Position numbers and translations under genes: made by a program. The notes beneath the pieces were generated by a model. That model worked only from the letters and a program-made list of their open reading frames with translations, was not told where the DNA came from and did no database searches. This document shows positions 19,001-26,795 of a stretch of DNA of 64,000 nucleotides, piece after piece. Each line of letters starts with the position of its first letter. Within the stretch, counting starts at the first letter, position 1. Source of the stretch: Mangrovivirga halotolerans (GTDB taxonomy: Bacteria > Bacteroidota > Bacteroidia > Cytophagales > Cyclobacteriaceae); NCBI RefSeq assembly GCF_026241165.1, contig NZ_JAPFQN010000002.1:434001-498000 (forward strand), read 5' to 3'.

Positions 19001-19507
19001 AGATCAAGAAAGATTACTGAACCTGGTAAAATTCTTGATCTCCTGGATGAGGGTGTAACATCTACTCTACGTCAGGATAGTGATGATTCAAAGACCAAAG
19101 ATGGTATGGACATTGCGCTTTGCAAGATCAATCTGAAAGAGCAAAAACTTGAGTACGCCGGAGCTCACAGACCTCTTTATATGGTTAAAGATGGTGAAAT
19201 GCTGGAAGTGAAAGGTAACAAATTCCCAATAGGTGGTGGATTATTTAAAAACCAGACAGAATTTACCAATACAGTAATAGAATTTAAGGCCGGAGATTCA
19301 GCCTATTTCTGTTCTGACGGATTCCCTGACCAGTTTGGTGGTCCACAAAACCGTAAATTTGGTCCAAAACGTACACGGAAATTAATTATGGACAATCATA
19401 CTAAGTCTATGAAAGATGTTTACGGTATATTTAAGAATACTTGGGAAGATTGGAAAAGTGACGAAAAGCAAACTGATGATGTTCTGATGATCGGAATCAA
19501 GTTTTGA
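16085..19507 (+). CDS. Cache-HAMP-GAF-PAS-PAS-PP2C (SpoIIE-type) sensor phosphatase, SiaA-like
   Basis: A 1140-aa sensor. Order: TM1 (about 10-28); periplasmic Cache-like domain (30-295); TM2 (301-322); HAMP (about 322-375) and linker; GAF (430-585); coiled coil (585-650); two PAS domains (about 640-765 and 770-890, with VVNSRDITERRRAE and VVSHDITARKA ends); and a SpoIIE/PP2C phosphatase (about 905-1140). Metal-binding motifs are RPKDVVSGDF, AAVDCTGHGVPGA (Asp949), FCSDGFPDQFGG and TDDVLMIGI. PP2Cs of this kind dephosphorylate Ser/Thr on partner proteins. Adjacent SiaB- and SiaC-like genes point to SiaC as substrate. The coiled coil has Glu610-Glu611 in a chemoreceptor-like methylation context. 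Confidence 0.93.
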   Translation: MFKNINIGGKITTLTALIVLIGVAMSITVAYNLNRDKLESEYLTQLSVVNRSIEKDVINRLNLNKNKVEIITEDLALSEAMALYNNYSYINADSVDSLITPVLNSKIYSFTEQDLYFTDITGTILSSTEGISGTNIEDKAENILIKATDGPAVGNLQETEGGFKYYTAAPVKFNGTNVGYVVSGHGIEEIYSILSDTSFMGKTGENLLVTNILDRGIYVSPSREIGNNLVKRSVDIEEQNNQQNAIRRVIKTDTLGSMQDIDYSGTPVLSVWRPVEGTNWGIISKIDQQEIYSTSYDLLRKLIIGGIAALLFTVVISLLVTRSLTRPLKELQEIVKKLSKGVLPEKIRIKGKDEIGQIASATRNLVSGLKRTANFAKKIGEGDYDAEFEPLSTEDTIGTSLINMRDSIQEAEKRDQERNWIVVGVAEIGEILRAHNDLDTLGYELIKYITKKTEAIQGAFYVVQNQKEEEDFAEARAVYAYNKQKQLKARFKFAEGLVGQAWAERDTIFRTEIPYDYVTLTSGLLGEQRPTSLLIVPLIANEIVYGVVEIAGFKKFSPTHVKFVEELSTIIAQTIFNIQVNDRTRKLLEESQAMSNELQEKQEVLRQNAEEMEATQEELKRTNNQLEEQIEEVNRTQKRMQLLLENASEVITIYEDDQTIRYISPSVERIFGHKTEEMIGIKDIKFVDDEYKNHFNDMFQKLLENPDEQVTIQYEYQTSEGNLIWIESTGNNLLHDKAIQGIIVNSRDITERRRAEQEQRMRSKMQSLSENSPDLITRIESDGEVSYINPTIETFTGQRPENYLHKQVADLDLNSGITDYWLEVLNQVKEHKQKITNEIDFPTDNGQLVMQVNAIPEYNEAENIESVLVVSHDITARKAIELEIQNKNKKINDSINYAKRIQGAILPNNKVINKTLPESFIFYRPKDVVSGDFPWYLQSGDDIFIAAVDCTGHGVPGALLSLIGYFLLNDIVRSRKITEPGKILDLLDEGVTSTLRQDSDDSKTKDGMDIALCKINLKEQKLEYAGAHRPLYMVKDGEMLEVKGNKFPIGGGLFKNQTEFTNTVIEFKAGDSAYFCSDGFPDQFGGPQNRKFGPKRTRKLIMDNHTKSMKDVYGIFKNTWEDWKSDEKQTDDVLMIGIKF

Positions 19508-19519
19508 TTCTAACAAAGA

Positions 19520-19575
19520 AAGATTCCAAAATAAAATAGTTATCTTGGAATCTTCATATTTGTCTTTTTAAACTG
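19520..19575 (+). terminator. Possible hairpin between the phosphatase and siaB-like genes
   Basis: A perfect 10-bp inverted repeat, AAGATTCCAA at 19520-19529 and its complement at 19545-19554, has a 15-base loop and is followed by a T-rich stretch. The tail is not a clean U-run, so this may be an attenuator or mRNA-stability element rather than a full terminator. It could set different levels of phosphatase and kinase. Confidence 0.45.
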
Positions 19576-19637
19576 AAAAGTATAAATAATAACGAAAAAG
19601 TAATTTTTTAAACACAATTTTTAATAAATCTGTTCCA

Positions 19638-20180
19638 ATGAAATATGTATATGACCTGCATAAAACGATGCTGGATCATCATTTGATCCTAGTTTACGAA
19701 GGTGAGTTCACTCAGGAAATCACAAAATCGGTTTTATCCATGGCAGAAAGAAACATGGACGCGATTGGGGAAGATTCCAGCATTAAAAGAAAAGTTTTTA
19801 ATGTGATGGTGGAAGCACTTCAAAACATCGTTAAGCACAGTGAAAACACTGAAAACAGTGGCAAAGGAAGGCAAAATGCCATTTTTATGCTTGGAAAAAG
19901 CGACAGCGAGTATTTGATCACATCAGGAAATGCATGTAAAAGTGCTGATGTAAGTGAAATCAAAGTAAAGCTGGAAAAGATTAATTCTTTAGATAAAGAT
20001 GGCCTGAAACAGCTGTATAAAGAAACTATAAAGAGTGGAAGCCTTTCAGATAAAGGTGGCGCAGGATTAGGTTTCGTTGATATGGCAAGAAAATCAGGAA
20101 AACCGCTTAACTTTGACTTTATAGAGATAGACAATAGTCATTCATTTTTCTCTCTTCAAACTTTAATTTCAAGAGTTTAA
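19638..20180 (+). CDS. SiaB-family protein kinase (DUF6272)
   Basis: A 180-aa protein with a degenerate GHKL/HATPase fold. The N-box is MVEALQNIVKHSE (about residues 56-68) and a glycine-rich lid DKGGAGLGFVDMARKSG lies near 135-152. This matches SiaB-type kinases, which in Pseudomonas phosphorylate SiaC in opposition to the PP2C SiaA. The gene sits 130 bases after the phosphatase gene and 23 bases before the siaC-like gene. The substrate is very likely Thr68 of the neighbouring SiaC-like protein. Confidence 0.87.
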   Translation: MKYVYDLHKTMLDHHLILVYEGEFTQEITKSVLSMAERNMDAIGEDSSIKRKVFNVMVEALQNIVKHSENTENSGKGRQNAIFMLGKSDSEYLITSGNACKSADVSEIKVKLEKINSLDKDGLKQLYKETIKSGSLSDKGGAGLGFVDMARKSGKPLNFDFIEIDNSHSFFSLQTLISRV

Positions 20181-20203
20181 AAAAATAAAAAACGATTAAG
20201 AAA

Positions 20204-20566
20204 ATGGAAATTATAAACCTCGAAGGTACAGAAGATACTCCTAAAATTATCCTTGATAAATCAAACGGGATATTTGAGATATCAGGTAGGTCATTACCTG
20301 AAGATTCAGCTGAATTTTATAGTCCGGTTCTAGAGTGGCTTGAGTCTTATAGCGAGGATCCAAATGAGAAAACTGACTTTGTATTCAAATTAGAGTATTT
20401 TAATACAGCGTCATCAAAATTGATCCTTGATGTGTTGTCTGCTTTGGAAGATATCGACAATACGACAATTCACTGGTACTTCCACGAAGATGATGAAGAT
20501 ATGGAAGAAGCTGGAGAAGAATTTTCTGAATTGGTTGAATTACCGTTCGAATTCAAAACCTATTAA
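20204..20566 (+). CDS. SiaC-family regulatory phosphoprotein (DUF1987)
   Basis: A 120-aa protein. Family signatures are clear: SLPEDSAEFYSPVLEWLESY, EYFNTASSKLILDVL and the acidic HEDDEDMEEAGEEFSELV. Thr68 within YFNTASS lies at the same residue number as the phosphorylated Thr of Pseudomonas SiaC, as I recall it. In Pseudomonas, unphosphorylated SiaC binds and activates the diguanylate cyclase SiaD; no GGDEF gene is present in this window. The following gene encodes an ABC transporter with a regulatory N-terminus, a candidate output partner. Confidence 0.92.
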   Translation: MEIINLEGTEDTPKIILDKSNGIFEISGRSLPEDSAEFYSPVLEWLESYSEDPNEKTDFVFKLEYFNTASSKLILDVLSALEDIDNTTIHWYFHEDDEDMEEAGEEFSELVELPFEFKTY

Positions 20567-20614
20567 TATTTAAATACATTTTTTTCTTTTAGGTAAGATT
20601 TTTTAGATCAGGAT

Positions 20615-23600
20615 ATGAGTGAAGAAATATTAAAAGCCTTAACTCAACTGTTTGCCATTATTACTAAACAGGATGGAGGGGTAACTGATAATGAGCGGAA
20701 GTTTGTAATAGATTATTTCAAACAAGAACTTGATCAGGACTCGGTAAACGAGTATCTCGATCTTTACGATAAATATTCTCAGGAAGAGAAAAAGGAAAGA
20801 AAGAGAAAATCTTCTGACGACAAGCCTAAAAAAGAACGAAAATTAACCTCTGTTAGAGATTCTGTTAAGACGCTTGCTATATGCAAAAAGATTAACAAAA
20901 CTCTTACTCAAAAACAGAAGGTTGTTGTTTTAATAAAGCTATTTGAACTTGTAGCTTCAGATAAAAAGTTCACCCCACAGCGTATGGAGATTATAAACAC
21001 TGTTTCCGAGGTGTTTAAATTCTCTAACGAAGAATACGAATTGATCAGAAGTTTTGTATCTGAAGAAAGCTGTGACAAGATCAACTTTGAAAACATCCTC
21101 TGTTTGAGCGATCAAATACCAGAAGAGGATGTTCCATTCAAACATGTCCAAACAGATATAAACGGGGAGATTATTTTCCTCGTTGTTTCAAGCGTTGATC
21201 TTTACTTTGTGAAGTACATTGGTAACGATGAGATCGTCCTTAATGGTTTTATTATGAAACCAGGGCGTGTCTATCTATTTGGTCATGGGTCAACGATCAA
21301 AACCCCTGCAGGAGCTGCATTATATTACTCGGAGCTAATAAGAAACTTCAGGTCCGATGCAGAAGACGTTAAACTTAGTTTCAACGCCATCGATGTTGAA
21401 TATAAGTTCCCTAACGGTGATGTGGGTCTGAGAGATATCAATATTTCCGAAGGACCAGGGAAACTCATAGGGATCATGGGTGCCAGCGGTGCAGGTAAAA
21501 CTACCTTGCTTAATGTCCTCGCAGGGATTAACAAACCATCCTCAGGAAAAATCACGATTAACGGCTTTGATATTTTCGAAGAAAAAGAAAATATACATGG
21601 TGTGATAGGATATGTTGCTCAGGATGACCTTTTGATCGAAGAACTGACAGTTTATGAAAACCTCTACTACAACGCTAAGTTATGCTTTGCTGACTTATCT
21701 GATAAAGAAATTGACGAGAGGGTAATGGACGTTCTCCAGAGTCTGGGGTTAGAACAACGTAAGGATCTTCGAGTTGGATCGGTATTGGATAAAACAATTT
21801 CCGGAGGGCAGCGAAAGAGACTTAATATCGCACTGGAACTAATAAGGGAACCTTCGGTAATGTTTGTGGATGAGCCAACTTCAGGACTTTCATCCCGAGA
21901 CTCTGAAAATGTAATTGACCTTTTAAAAGAACTTTCTCTTAAAGGGAAGTTAATCTTTGTAGTAATCCATCAACCATCATCAGACATATATAAAATGTTT
22001 GATAAAATGTACATCCTCGATACAGGAGGATATCCTGCTTATTATGGAAACCCGGTTGGAGCAGTAACTTATTTTAAAAGTGCATCAAACCAGGTGGATA
22101 GCGAGCGAGGACAATGTGCATCCTGTGGCAACGTTAATCCGGAACAGATATTTAATATCATCGAGGCCAAGGTTGTTGATGAATATGGAGAATTTACCAA
22201 TAAACGGAAAATGAATCCGAAAGATTGGTATAGTTTATTTAAAGAAAAATTCTCCCTTAAAAAGGTTGAACCTGTTAAAGAAGAACCTCCTAAATCACTA
22301 AACATACCTTCCAAACTCAAACAGATGATGGTATTTGTGAAGAGGGACTTTTTATCAAAGATCAGTAATAAGCAATACCTGACAATTAATCTTCTTGAAG
22401 CACCTTTGCTTGCTATTATTCTGGCATTTATTATCAGGTATAAAAATTCTCCTGATGCAGGTAGTTACTTCTTTAGATTCAATGAGAACATTCCTGCATT
22501 TATGATGATGGCAATTGTGGTAGCACTGTTCATGGGACTGTCAGTTAGTGCTGAGGAGATAATTAAAGATAGAAAAATTTTAAAGAGGGAAGCATTTTTG
22601 AATCTGAGCTGGAATTCTTATTTGCTCTCCAAGATCACTAACCTGTTTTTGATTTCAGCAATTCAGACATTATTGTTTGTATTGATAGGTAATTTTATTC
22701 TTGAAATCCAGGGAATGACCCTGCCCTACTGGATCATTTTATTCAGTCTTAGCTGCTTTGCCAATATATTAGGACTCAATATCAGTTCAGCATTCAATTC
22801 AGCTGTAACCGTATATATTTTAATTCCTATATTATTAATACCTCAAATGATCCTTAGCGGTCTATTATTCCCTTTTGATAAACTGAATACGACTATTAGC
22901 AGTAAAGGGGAAGTTCCGATAGTTGCTGATATGATGGCATCAAGATGGGCATTTGAAGCAATGGCTGTAAAACAGTTTAAGGATAATAAATACGAAAGTG
23001 AAATATATCCTTTCGAGCAATTACAAATGAAGGCTGATTATGCTACTGCTTATCATATTCCTAAATTAAAAGAGAAAATTGATGCAGTAGTTAAGAATGT
23101 TAATGCAGGGACAGATTCCACCTTAGAAATTGCTAAAAAAGATTACGCACTCATTCTGAAAGAACTCGAAAAGCTAAAGGCAGGCTATTCCGTACATGAA
23201 TCCAACATTGAGCAATTCAAGAATGCCAATGAGCCTGAATTAAAAGCAGATGACTATAAACAATTTGATGAAGAAAAAGCTGAAAAGGTTAATCAGTACC
23301 TTGATCAGATTGAAGAAGGATACTACGAAATATTCAACTTTATGAATAAAAAGCTGGCAAAGACTGTTCATGAAGCTGAAGATAAATATGGTGAAGAGTA
23401 CCTTGCTGAATTAAAAAATGAATATTTTAATGAAAGCCTGAGTGATCTTGTTAGAAATATTTCGACAGAGGATAGAATTTTGGAATATAAAGGAGGCCTT
23501 TTACAACAAATAAACCCAGTTTATAATACCGAAACATATCCAAAGAATAAACTTGATTACAGGGCACATTTTTACGCTCCTGAGAAACACTTTTTGGGAA

Positions 23601-23743
23601 TTAAATTTCCTACCTTTGTTTTCAATACGCTGGTCATTTGGTTTATGACTTTCGTGCTATATATTATTTTATATTTTGAATTATTAAAAAAGCTAATTGA
23701 TAAGTTGAGTAATATTTCTTTTAGTAAGGATTCAGACAAATAG
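20615..23743 (+). CDS. ABCG-type fused ABC transporter with TerB-like regulatory N-terminus
   Basis: A 1042-aa fused half-transporter. Residues 1-155 are a charged helical domain resembling TerB/DjlA-type acidic domains, split by a Lys/Glu-rich linker. Residues 165-265 are a beta-rich region of unknown type. The ATPase domain follows: Walker A GASGAGKTTLL (about 289-299), signature ISGGQRKRLN (about 394) and Walker B MFVDEPTSGLSS (about 414-425). A C501-x2-C504 pair lies in the link to the membrane domain. The ABC2/ABCG membrane domain has about six helices between 580 and 1030, interrupted by a large charged insert (about 780-1000) before the last helix. It starts 48 bases after the siaC-like gene. 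Substrate unknown. Confidence 0.87.
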   Translation: MSEEILKALTQLFAIITKQDGGVTDNERKFVIDYFKQELDQDSVNEYLDLYDKYSQEEKKERKRKSSDDKPKKERKLTSVRDSVKTLAICKKINKTLTQKQKVVVLIKLFELVASDKKFTPQRMEIINTVSEVFKFSNEEYELIRSFVSEESCDKINFENILCLSDQIPEEDVPFKHVQTDINGEIIFLVVSSVDLYFVKYIGNDEIVLNGFIMKPGRVYLFGHGSTIKTPAGAALYYSELIRNFRSDAEDVKLSFNAIDVEYKFPNGDVGLRDINISEGPGKLIGIMGASGAGKTTLLNVLAGINKPSSGKITINGFDIFEEKENIHGVIGYVAQDDLLIEELTVYENLYYNAKLCFADLSDKEIDERVMDVLQSLGLEQRKDLRVGSVLDKTISGGQRKRLNIALELIREPSVMFVDEPTSGLSSRDSENVIDLLKELSLKGKLIFVVIHQPSSDIYKMFDKMYILDTGGYPAYYGNPVGAVTYFKSASNQVDSERGQCASCGNVNPEQIFNIIEAKVVDEYGEFTNKRKMNPKDWYSLFKEKFSLKKVEPVKEEPPKSLNIPSKLKQMMVFVKRDFLSKISNKQYLTINLLEAPLLAIILAFIIRYKNSPDAGSYFFRFNENIPAFMMMAIVVALFMGLSVSAEEIIKDRKILKREAFLNLSWNSYLLSKITNLFLISAIQTLLFVLIGNFILEIQGMTLPYWIILFSLSCFANILGLNISSAFNSAVTVYILIPILLIPQMILSGLLFPFDKLNTTISSKGEVPIVADMMASRWAFEAMAVKQFKDNKYESEIYPFEQLQMKADYATAYHIPKLKEKIDAVVKNVNAGTDSTLEIAKKDYALILKELEKLKAGYSVHESNIEQFKNANEPELKADDYKQFDEEKAEKVNQYLDQIEEGYYEIFNFMNKKLAKTVHEAEDKYGEEYLAELKNEYFNESLSDLVRNISTEDRILEYKGGLLQQINPVYNTETYPKNKLDYRAHFYAPEKHFLGIKFPTFVFNTLVIWFMTFVLYIILYFELLKKLIDKLSNISFSKDSDK

Positions 23744-23808
23744 CTTCTAAATATTACATATATTTATAATTATATGCTTATTTAAACACAGGTAGATCAG
23801 TAAAGTTT

Positions 23809-23816
23809 TATATTTG
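23809..23816 (+). promoter_or_regulatory. -7 promoter box (TAnnTTTG)
   Basis: TATATTTG lies 24 bases before the chosen ATG of the lipoprotein gene at 23841. It suggests that the two exported-protein genes have their own promoter rather than depending only on the signalling operon. No clear -33 element. Confidence 0.4.
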
Positions 23817-23840
23817 AACTCCATTTTTTATATTAGAAAA

Positions 23841-24767
23841 ATGAAACTAAACCAAATCTCATTGACACAGAAATTTTTAGTTCTCTTCCTGACTGTATTT
23901 TTTCTGGCTTCTTGCGGAGACAGTAAGGAAACAGCGCAAGACGACAACCTTCTAGAAGATATTAACGAAGGTGATTCATTAAAACCTGAAATTTCTCAGG
24001 AGACATTATCTGCCATTATTCAGCAGATTCCTTCCCCTCTGGAAATCTCAGTTCTTTTAAAAGAATCGGGGCATAAATACAATAAGTCCTATCTAAATTC
24101 TTCAGACAATGTTTCGAAATACAATACTAATTTCGAAAAAGCATTAAACCTGGGGATTTATGGCACGGATCTTGGATACACCAATATATATGAGCAAAAC
24201 CAGGATGGAGTTGTTTATTTATCGTCAATAAAAGAATTGGCAGATGAACTTAATATTGGACAATTTTTTGATTTTAATACGATAAAAAGACTTGCTACTA
24301 ATTCGAGCAACCTTGATTCTTTGCTGTTGATAACAACAAAAAACTTCAATGATATCAATAGCTATCTTCAAGAGCAAAAAAGAGCAAATCTTAGCATATT
24401 ATTATTGACTGGCGGATGGCTTGAGGCATTGCATATAGCTGAACAGGTTTATCAGGAGAACCCCGAAAGTGAAGCTTTAAGAGAGAAGATCGGTGAGCAA
24501 AAAATCATTCTGGAAAATATAATGCTTCTGCTGTCATTTTATAATGACGATCCGGATATTGCCAAGCTTGAAACTGAGATGAAAAAACTGGCAGATATTT
24601 ATGCAGAAGTTGAGATAAAATATACTCATGGTGAATCATCGTTTAAAGAAGTTGACGGTGTATTGACCATTGTTCAGGAAACAACATCAGAAATCTTGAT
24701 GTCTGACGAACAGCTTAAAAAGATAATTGATATAACTTCAGAAATCAGAAAAAATATTATTAGCTAA
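23841..24767 (+). CDS. Lipoprotein of unknown function
   Basis: A 308-aa lipoprotein. I start it at the ATG at 23841: MKLNQISLTQ, a hydrophobic stretch and lipobox FLASCG; the longer frame from TTG at 23814 adds nine residues. The mature protein is acidic and mainly helical, with a heptad-like C-terminal half (about residues 200-308), and contains AIIQQIPSPLEISVLLKESG near its start. I do not recognise a named domain with certainty. It lies 97 bases after the ABC transporter gene in the same orientation and may be an accessory to it. Confidence 0.72.
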   Translation: MKLNQISLTQKFLVLFLTVFFLASCGDSKETAQDDNLLEDINEGDSLKPEISQETLSAIIQQIPSPLEISVLLKESGHKYNKSYLNSSDNVSKYNTNFEKALNLGIYGTDLGYTNIYEQNQDGVVYLSSIKELADELNIGQFFDFNTIKRLATNSSNLDSLLLITTKNFNDINSYLQEQKRANLSILLLTGGWLEALHIAEQVYQENPESEALREKIGEQKIILENIMLLLSFYNDDPDIAKLETEMKKLADIYAEVEIKYTHGESSFKEVDGVLTIVQETTSEILMSDEQLKKIIDITSEIRKNIIS

Positions 24768-24783
24768 TTAACCTTTAAAATAT

Positions 24784-25218
24784 ATGAAAAGGATACTTCA
24801 CCTAGCTTTATTTTTTGGCCTTCTATTTGTGCTAAACCCTTCAGATGCTGTTGCTCAATGTGAGGCAGGATCTTATGCAGAAGCTTGCATACCTAAGCTT
24901 AAGCAAGGCTTCAACTTTGTAAAAAGCTATAAGATCGATGGAGAAGGTGGCAGCAAGAAAAAGATAGAATACTCTTACGTATTTGCTAAAGGGACTCAGT
25001 ACATGATTAATATGTGCACAGGAACAAATGATGCTGATGGCATTGTGGTTTCTTTATACGACTCAAACAGGCAGCTTGTAAGTACTAATAACGCCAACGG
25101 TAAGTTATACAGCACAATAGCCTACCCTTGCAATGCAACTGGAATCTATTACATTACTTTTACTTTTAATAATTCCAATAACAATTGCGGAGGAGCAGTA
25201 CTTGGATTTAAGAGATAA
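24784..25218 (+). CDS. Secreted protein of unknown function
   Basis: A 144-aa protein with a signal peptide (MKRILHLALFFGLLF, cleavage probably after AVAQ). The mature domain has cysteines in QCEAG, EACIP, MCTGT, YPCNAT and NNCGG and beta-strand patterns reminiscent of small jelly-roll or pre-peptidase-like domains (YYITFTFNNSN). The family is not recognised. It starts 16 bases after the lipoprotein stop, so the two are probably co-transcribed and may act together at the cell envelope. Confidence 0.7.
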   Translation: MKRILHLALFFGLLFVLNPSDAVAQCEAGSYAEACIPKLKQGFNFVKSYKIDGEGGSKKKIEYSYVFAKGTQYMINMCTGTNDADGIVVSLYDSNRQLVSTNNANGKLYSTIAYPCNATGIYYITFTFNNSNNNCGGAVLGFKR

Positions 25219-25244
25219 GCCATCCAATAAAGCATAAAAAATAT

Positions 25245-25275
25245 AAAGGGTAAGACCACTGGTCCTACCCTTTCT
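25245..25275. terminator. Intrinsic terminator between convergent genes
   Basis: An inverted repeat pairs GGGTAAGACC (25248-25257) with GGTCCTACCC (25261-25270) with one mismatch and a 3-base loop. It is flanked by AAA and TTTCTTATTTTT. It ends the exported-protein operon and can also serve the SDR gene on the other strand. Confidence 0.8.
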
Positions 25276-25300
25276 TATTTTTATTAAATCCGAATTCTCT

Positions 25301-26062
25301 TTACGTTCTTTTTACTTCGGTCGAAGAGGCCTGATCTAGTGGGAGAATTAATGAATCTGCTATATTCACATGCTTAGGTCGTGTTATTACAAATTCAATG
25401 ATTTCTGCAATATCTTCGGCATATAAAGGTTCCATTCCTTTGTAGACGCTTTCTGCCTTTTTCTCATCGCCCTTAAATCTCACTTCGCTGAATTCTGTAT
25501 TAACCAAACCAGGACATACCTGACTCACCTTAATACCGTGTTCAAGAAGGTCTTTCCTCATTCCGGATGATATGGCATCAACAGCATGTTTTGTACCGCA
25601 ATAGACATTTCCTTTAGCATAGGTTTCTTTTCCAGCCAGAGATCCAATATTAATAATATGCCCAGCTTTCCTGGAAACCATTCCAGGAATTATAGCCCGA
25701 CTGACATACAATAGACCTTTAACATTTATATCAATCATTAAGTCCCAGTCATCCAGATTAGCCTGATCGATTGTATCCAGGCCATGAGCATTTCCGGCAT
25801 TATTTATAAGTACATCAATATGCTTCCACTCCTCAGGCAAAGAATTTATAACTTCTTTGACAGCATTTTTATCACGGACATCAAAATTCAAAGTATGGAT
25901 ACCTGTATTTTTTTCGAGCTCTTTTTTAAGATCTTCAAGCCTTTCTTCTCTTCTTCCACAAGCTATAATGTTAAATCCCTTAGATCCTAAAAGCCTAGCT
26001 GTAGCAAGGCCTATTCCAGATGTCGCACCGGTTATTAATACAATTTTATTTTCCACCTTCAA
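25301..26062 (-). CDS. SDR-family oxidoreductase
   Basis: A 253-aa classical short-chain dehydrogenase/reductase. The cofactor motif is TGATSGIGLA with Arg residues after it (CGRREER), suggesting NADP(H). NNAG is present, the catalytic Ser is in NIGSLAG and Tyr/Lys in YCGTKHAV. It resembles YdfG/serine-3-dehydrogenase-like enzymes, with KDLLEHGIKVSQVCPGLVNTEF after the active site. Substrate is uncertain, perhaps a 3-hydroxy acid. Its start overlaps the end of porT by 17 bases, so it is the last gene of ubiE-porT-SDR. Confidence 0.9.
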   Translation of the reverse strand: MKVENKIVLITGATSGIGLATARLLGSKGFNIIACGRREERLEDLKKELEKNTGIHTLNFDVRDKNAVKEVINSLPEEWKHIDVLINNAGNAHGLDTIDQANLDDWDLMIDINVKGLLYVSRAIIPGMVSRKAGHIINIGSLAGKETYAKGNVYCGTKHAVDAISSGMRKDLLEHGIKVSQVCPGLVNTEFSEVRFKGDEKKAESVYKGMEPLYAEDIAEIIEFVITRPKHVNIADSLILPLDQASSTEVKRT

Positions 26063-26795
26063 ATAAGAAATATAAAGTGATAGTATGGGTGTTTATATAT
26101 TTAATACCTTCGCTAAACTCATTATCAACATTGCCAAGCATATTTAACAGGCCTAATGAATACCTTAATTCTGGTGAGAATTTATAAAACTCATTGTATT
26201 TATCAAGGCCCAGGCCGAATTCTACTGCCAGATTAAAACTTTCAGTATGAAGTCTGTCATCATTTTGTCTTTTTTTCTTCCCATTTGCCTCAAACATAGG
26301 TGTAATACCCCCTATAAGATATACCCTGGAATTTTTCATTCGGGATGACTTCACCTTTAACAATAAAGGTATCTCAATAAAAGTAGACTCAACTAATTCA
26401 TCAAGAACGGGTTGCTGAGGATCATTATAAACATACTCTAACCTGAAATCGTAAAAACCGATCTTTGGTTGAACCCTGAAATTCCAGAATTCACTAATAC
26501 GGAAATTGGCGATAAACCCTACCGAAAAGCCGATACTAGGTTTTGTATAGATAGCCTGGAGTGAAGCCAGATCGGGTGATGTAAAAGCATTACTGTATTT
26601 CAATTTGTACATAGAGGAATGTACACCAAGTTGAAAACCATAATGTAACCACCGGTCATCATAATTTGGTAGATTTATATCAGACCGGTTTTGTCCTTTT
26701 ACAGATGTCATTCCTGATATCAGTACCAGGAAAAAAATAATTACTATTTTGTTGCTGTATATATTGAACTTATTCCGAAAGTAAGCGGTTGACAT
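26046..26795 (-). CDS. porT: PorT-family outer membrane beta-barrel protein (type IX secretion)
   Basis: A 249-aa protein with a signal sequence (hydrophobic [12 protein letters not shown], cleavage near KGQ) and an outer membrane beta-barrel rich in alternating aromatic residues. Features fitting PorT/SprT are [14 protein letters not shown] near the N-terminus and the position directly after ubiE, a gene order kept across many Bacteroidota. PorT is needed for type IX secretion and gliding. The only usable start, ATG at 26795, lies inside ubiE, giving an overlap of 52 bases, unusually long. Identification is by family pattern plus synteny. Confidence 0.82.
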   Translation of the reverse strand: MSTAYFRNKFNIYSNKIVIIFFLVLISGMTSVKGQNRSDINLPNYDDRWLHYGFQLGVHSSMYKLKYSNAFTSPDLASLQAIYTKPSIGFSVGFIANFRISEFWNFRVQPKIGFYDFRLEYVYNDPQQPVLDELVESTFIEIPLLLKVKSSRMKNSRVYLIGGITPMFEANGKKKRQNDDRLHTESFNLAVEFGLGLDKYNEFYKFSPELRYSLGLLNMLGNVDNEFSEGIKYINTHTITLYFLFEGGK

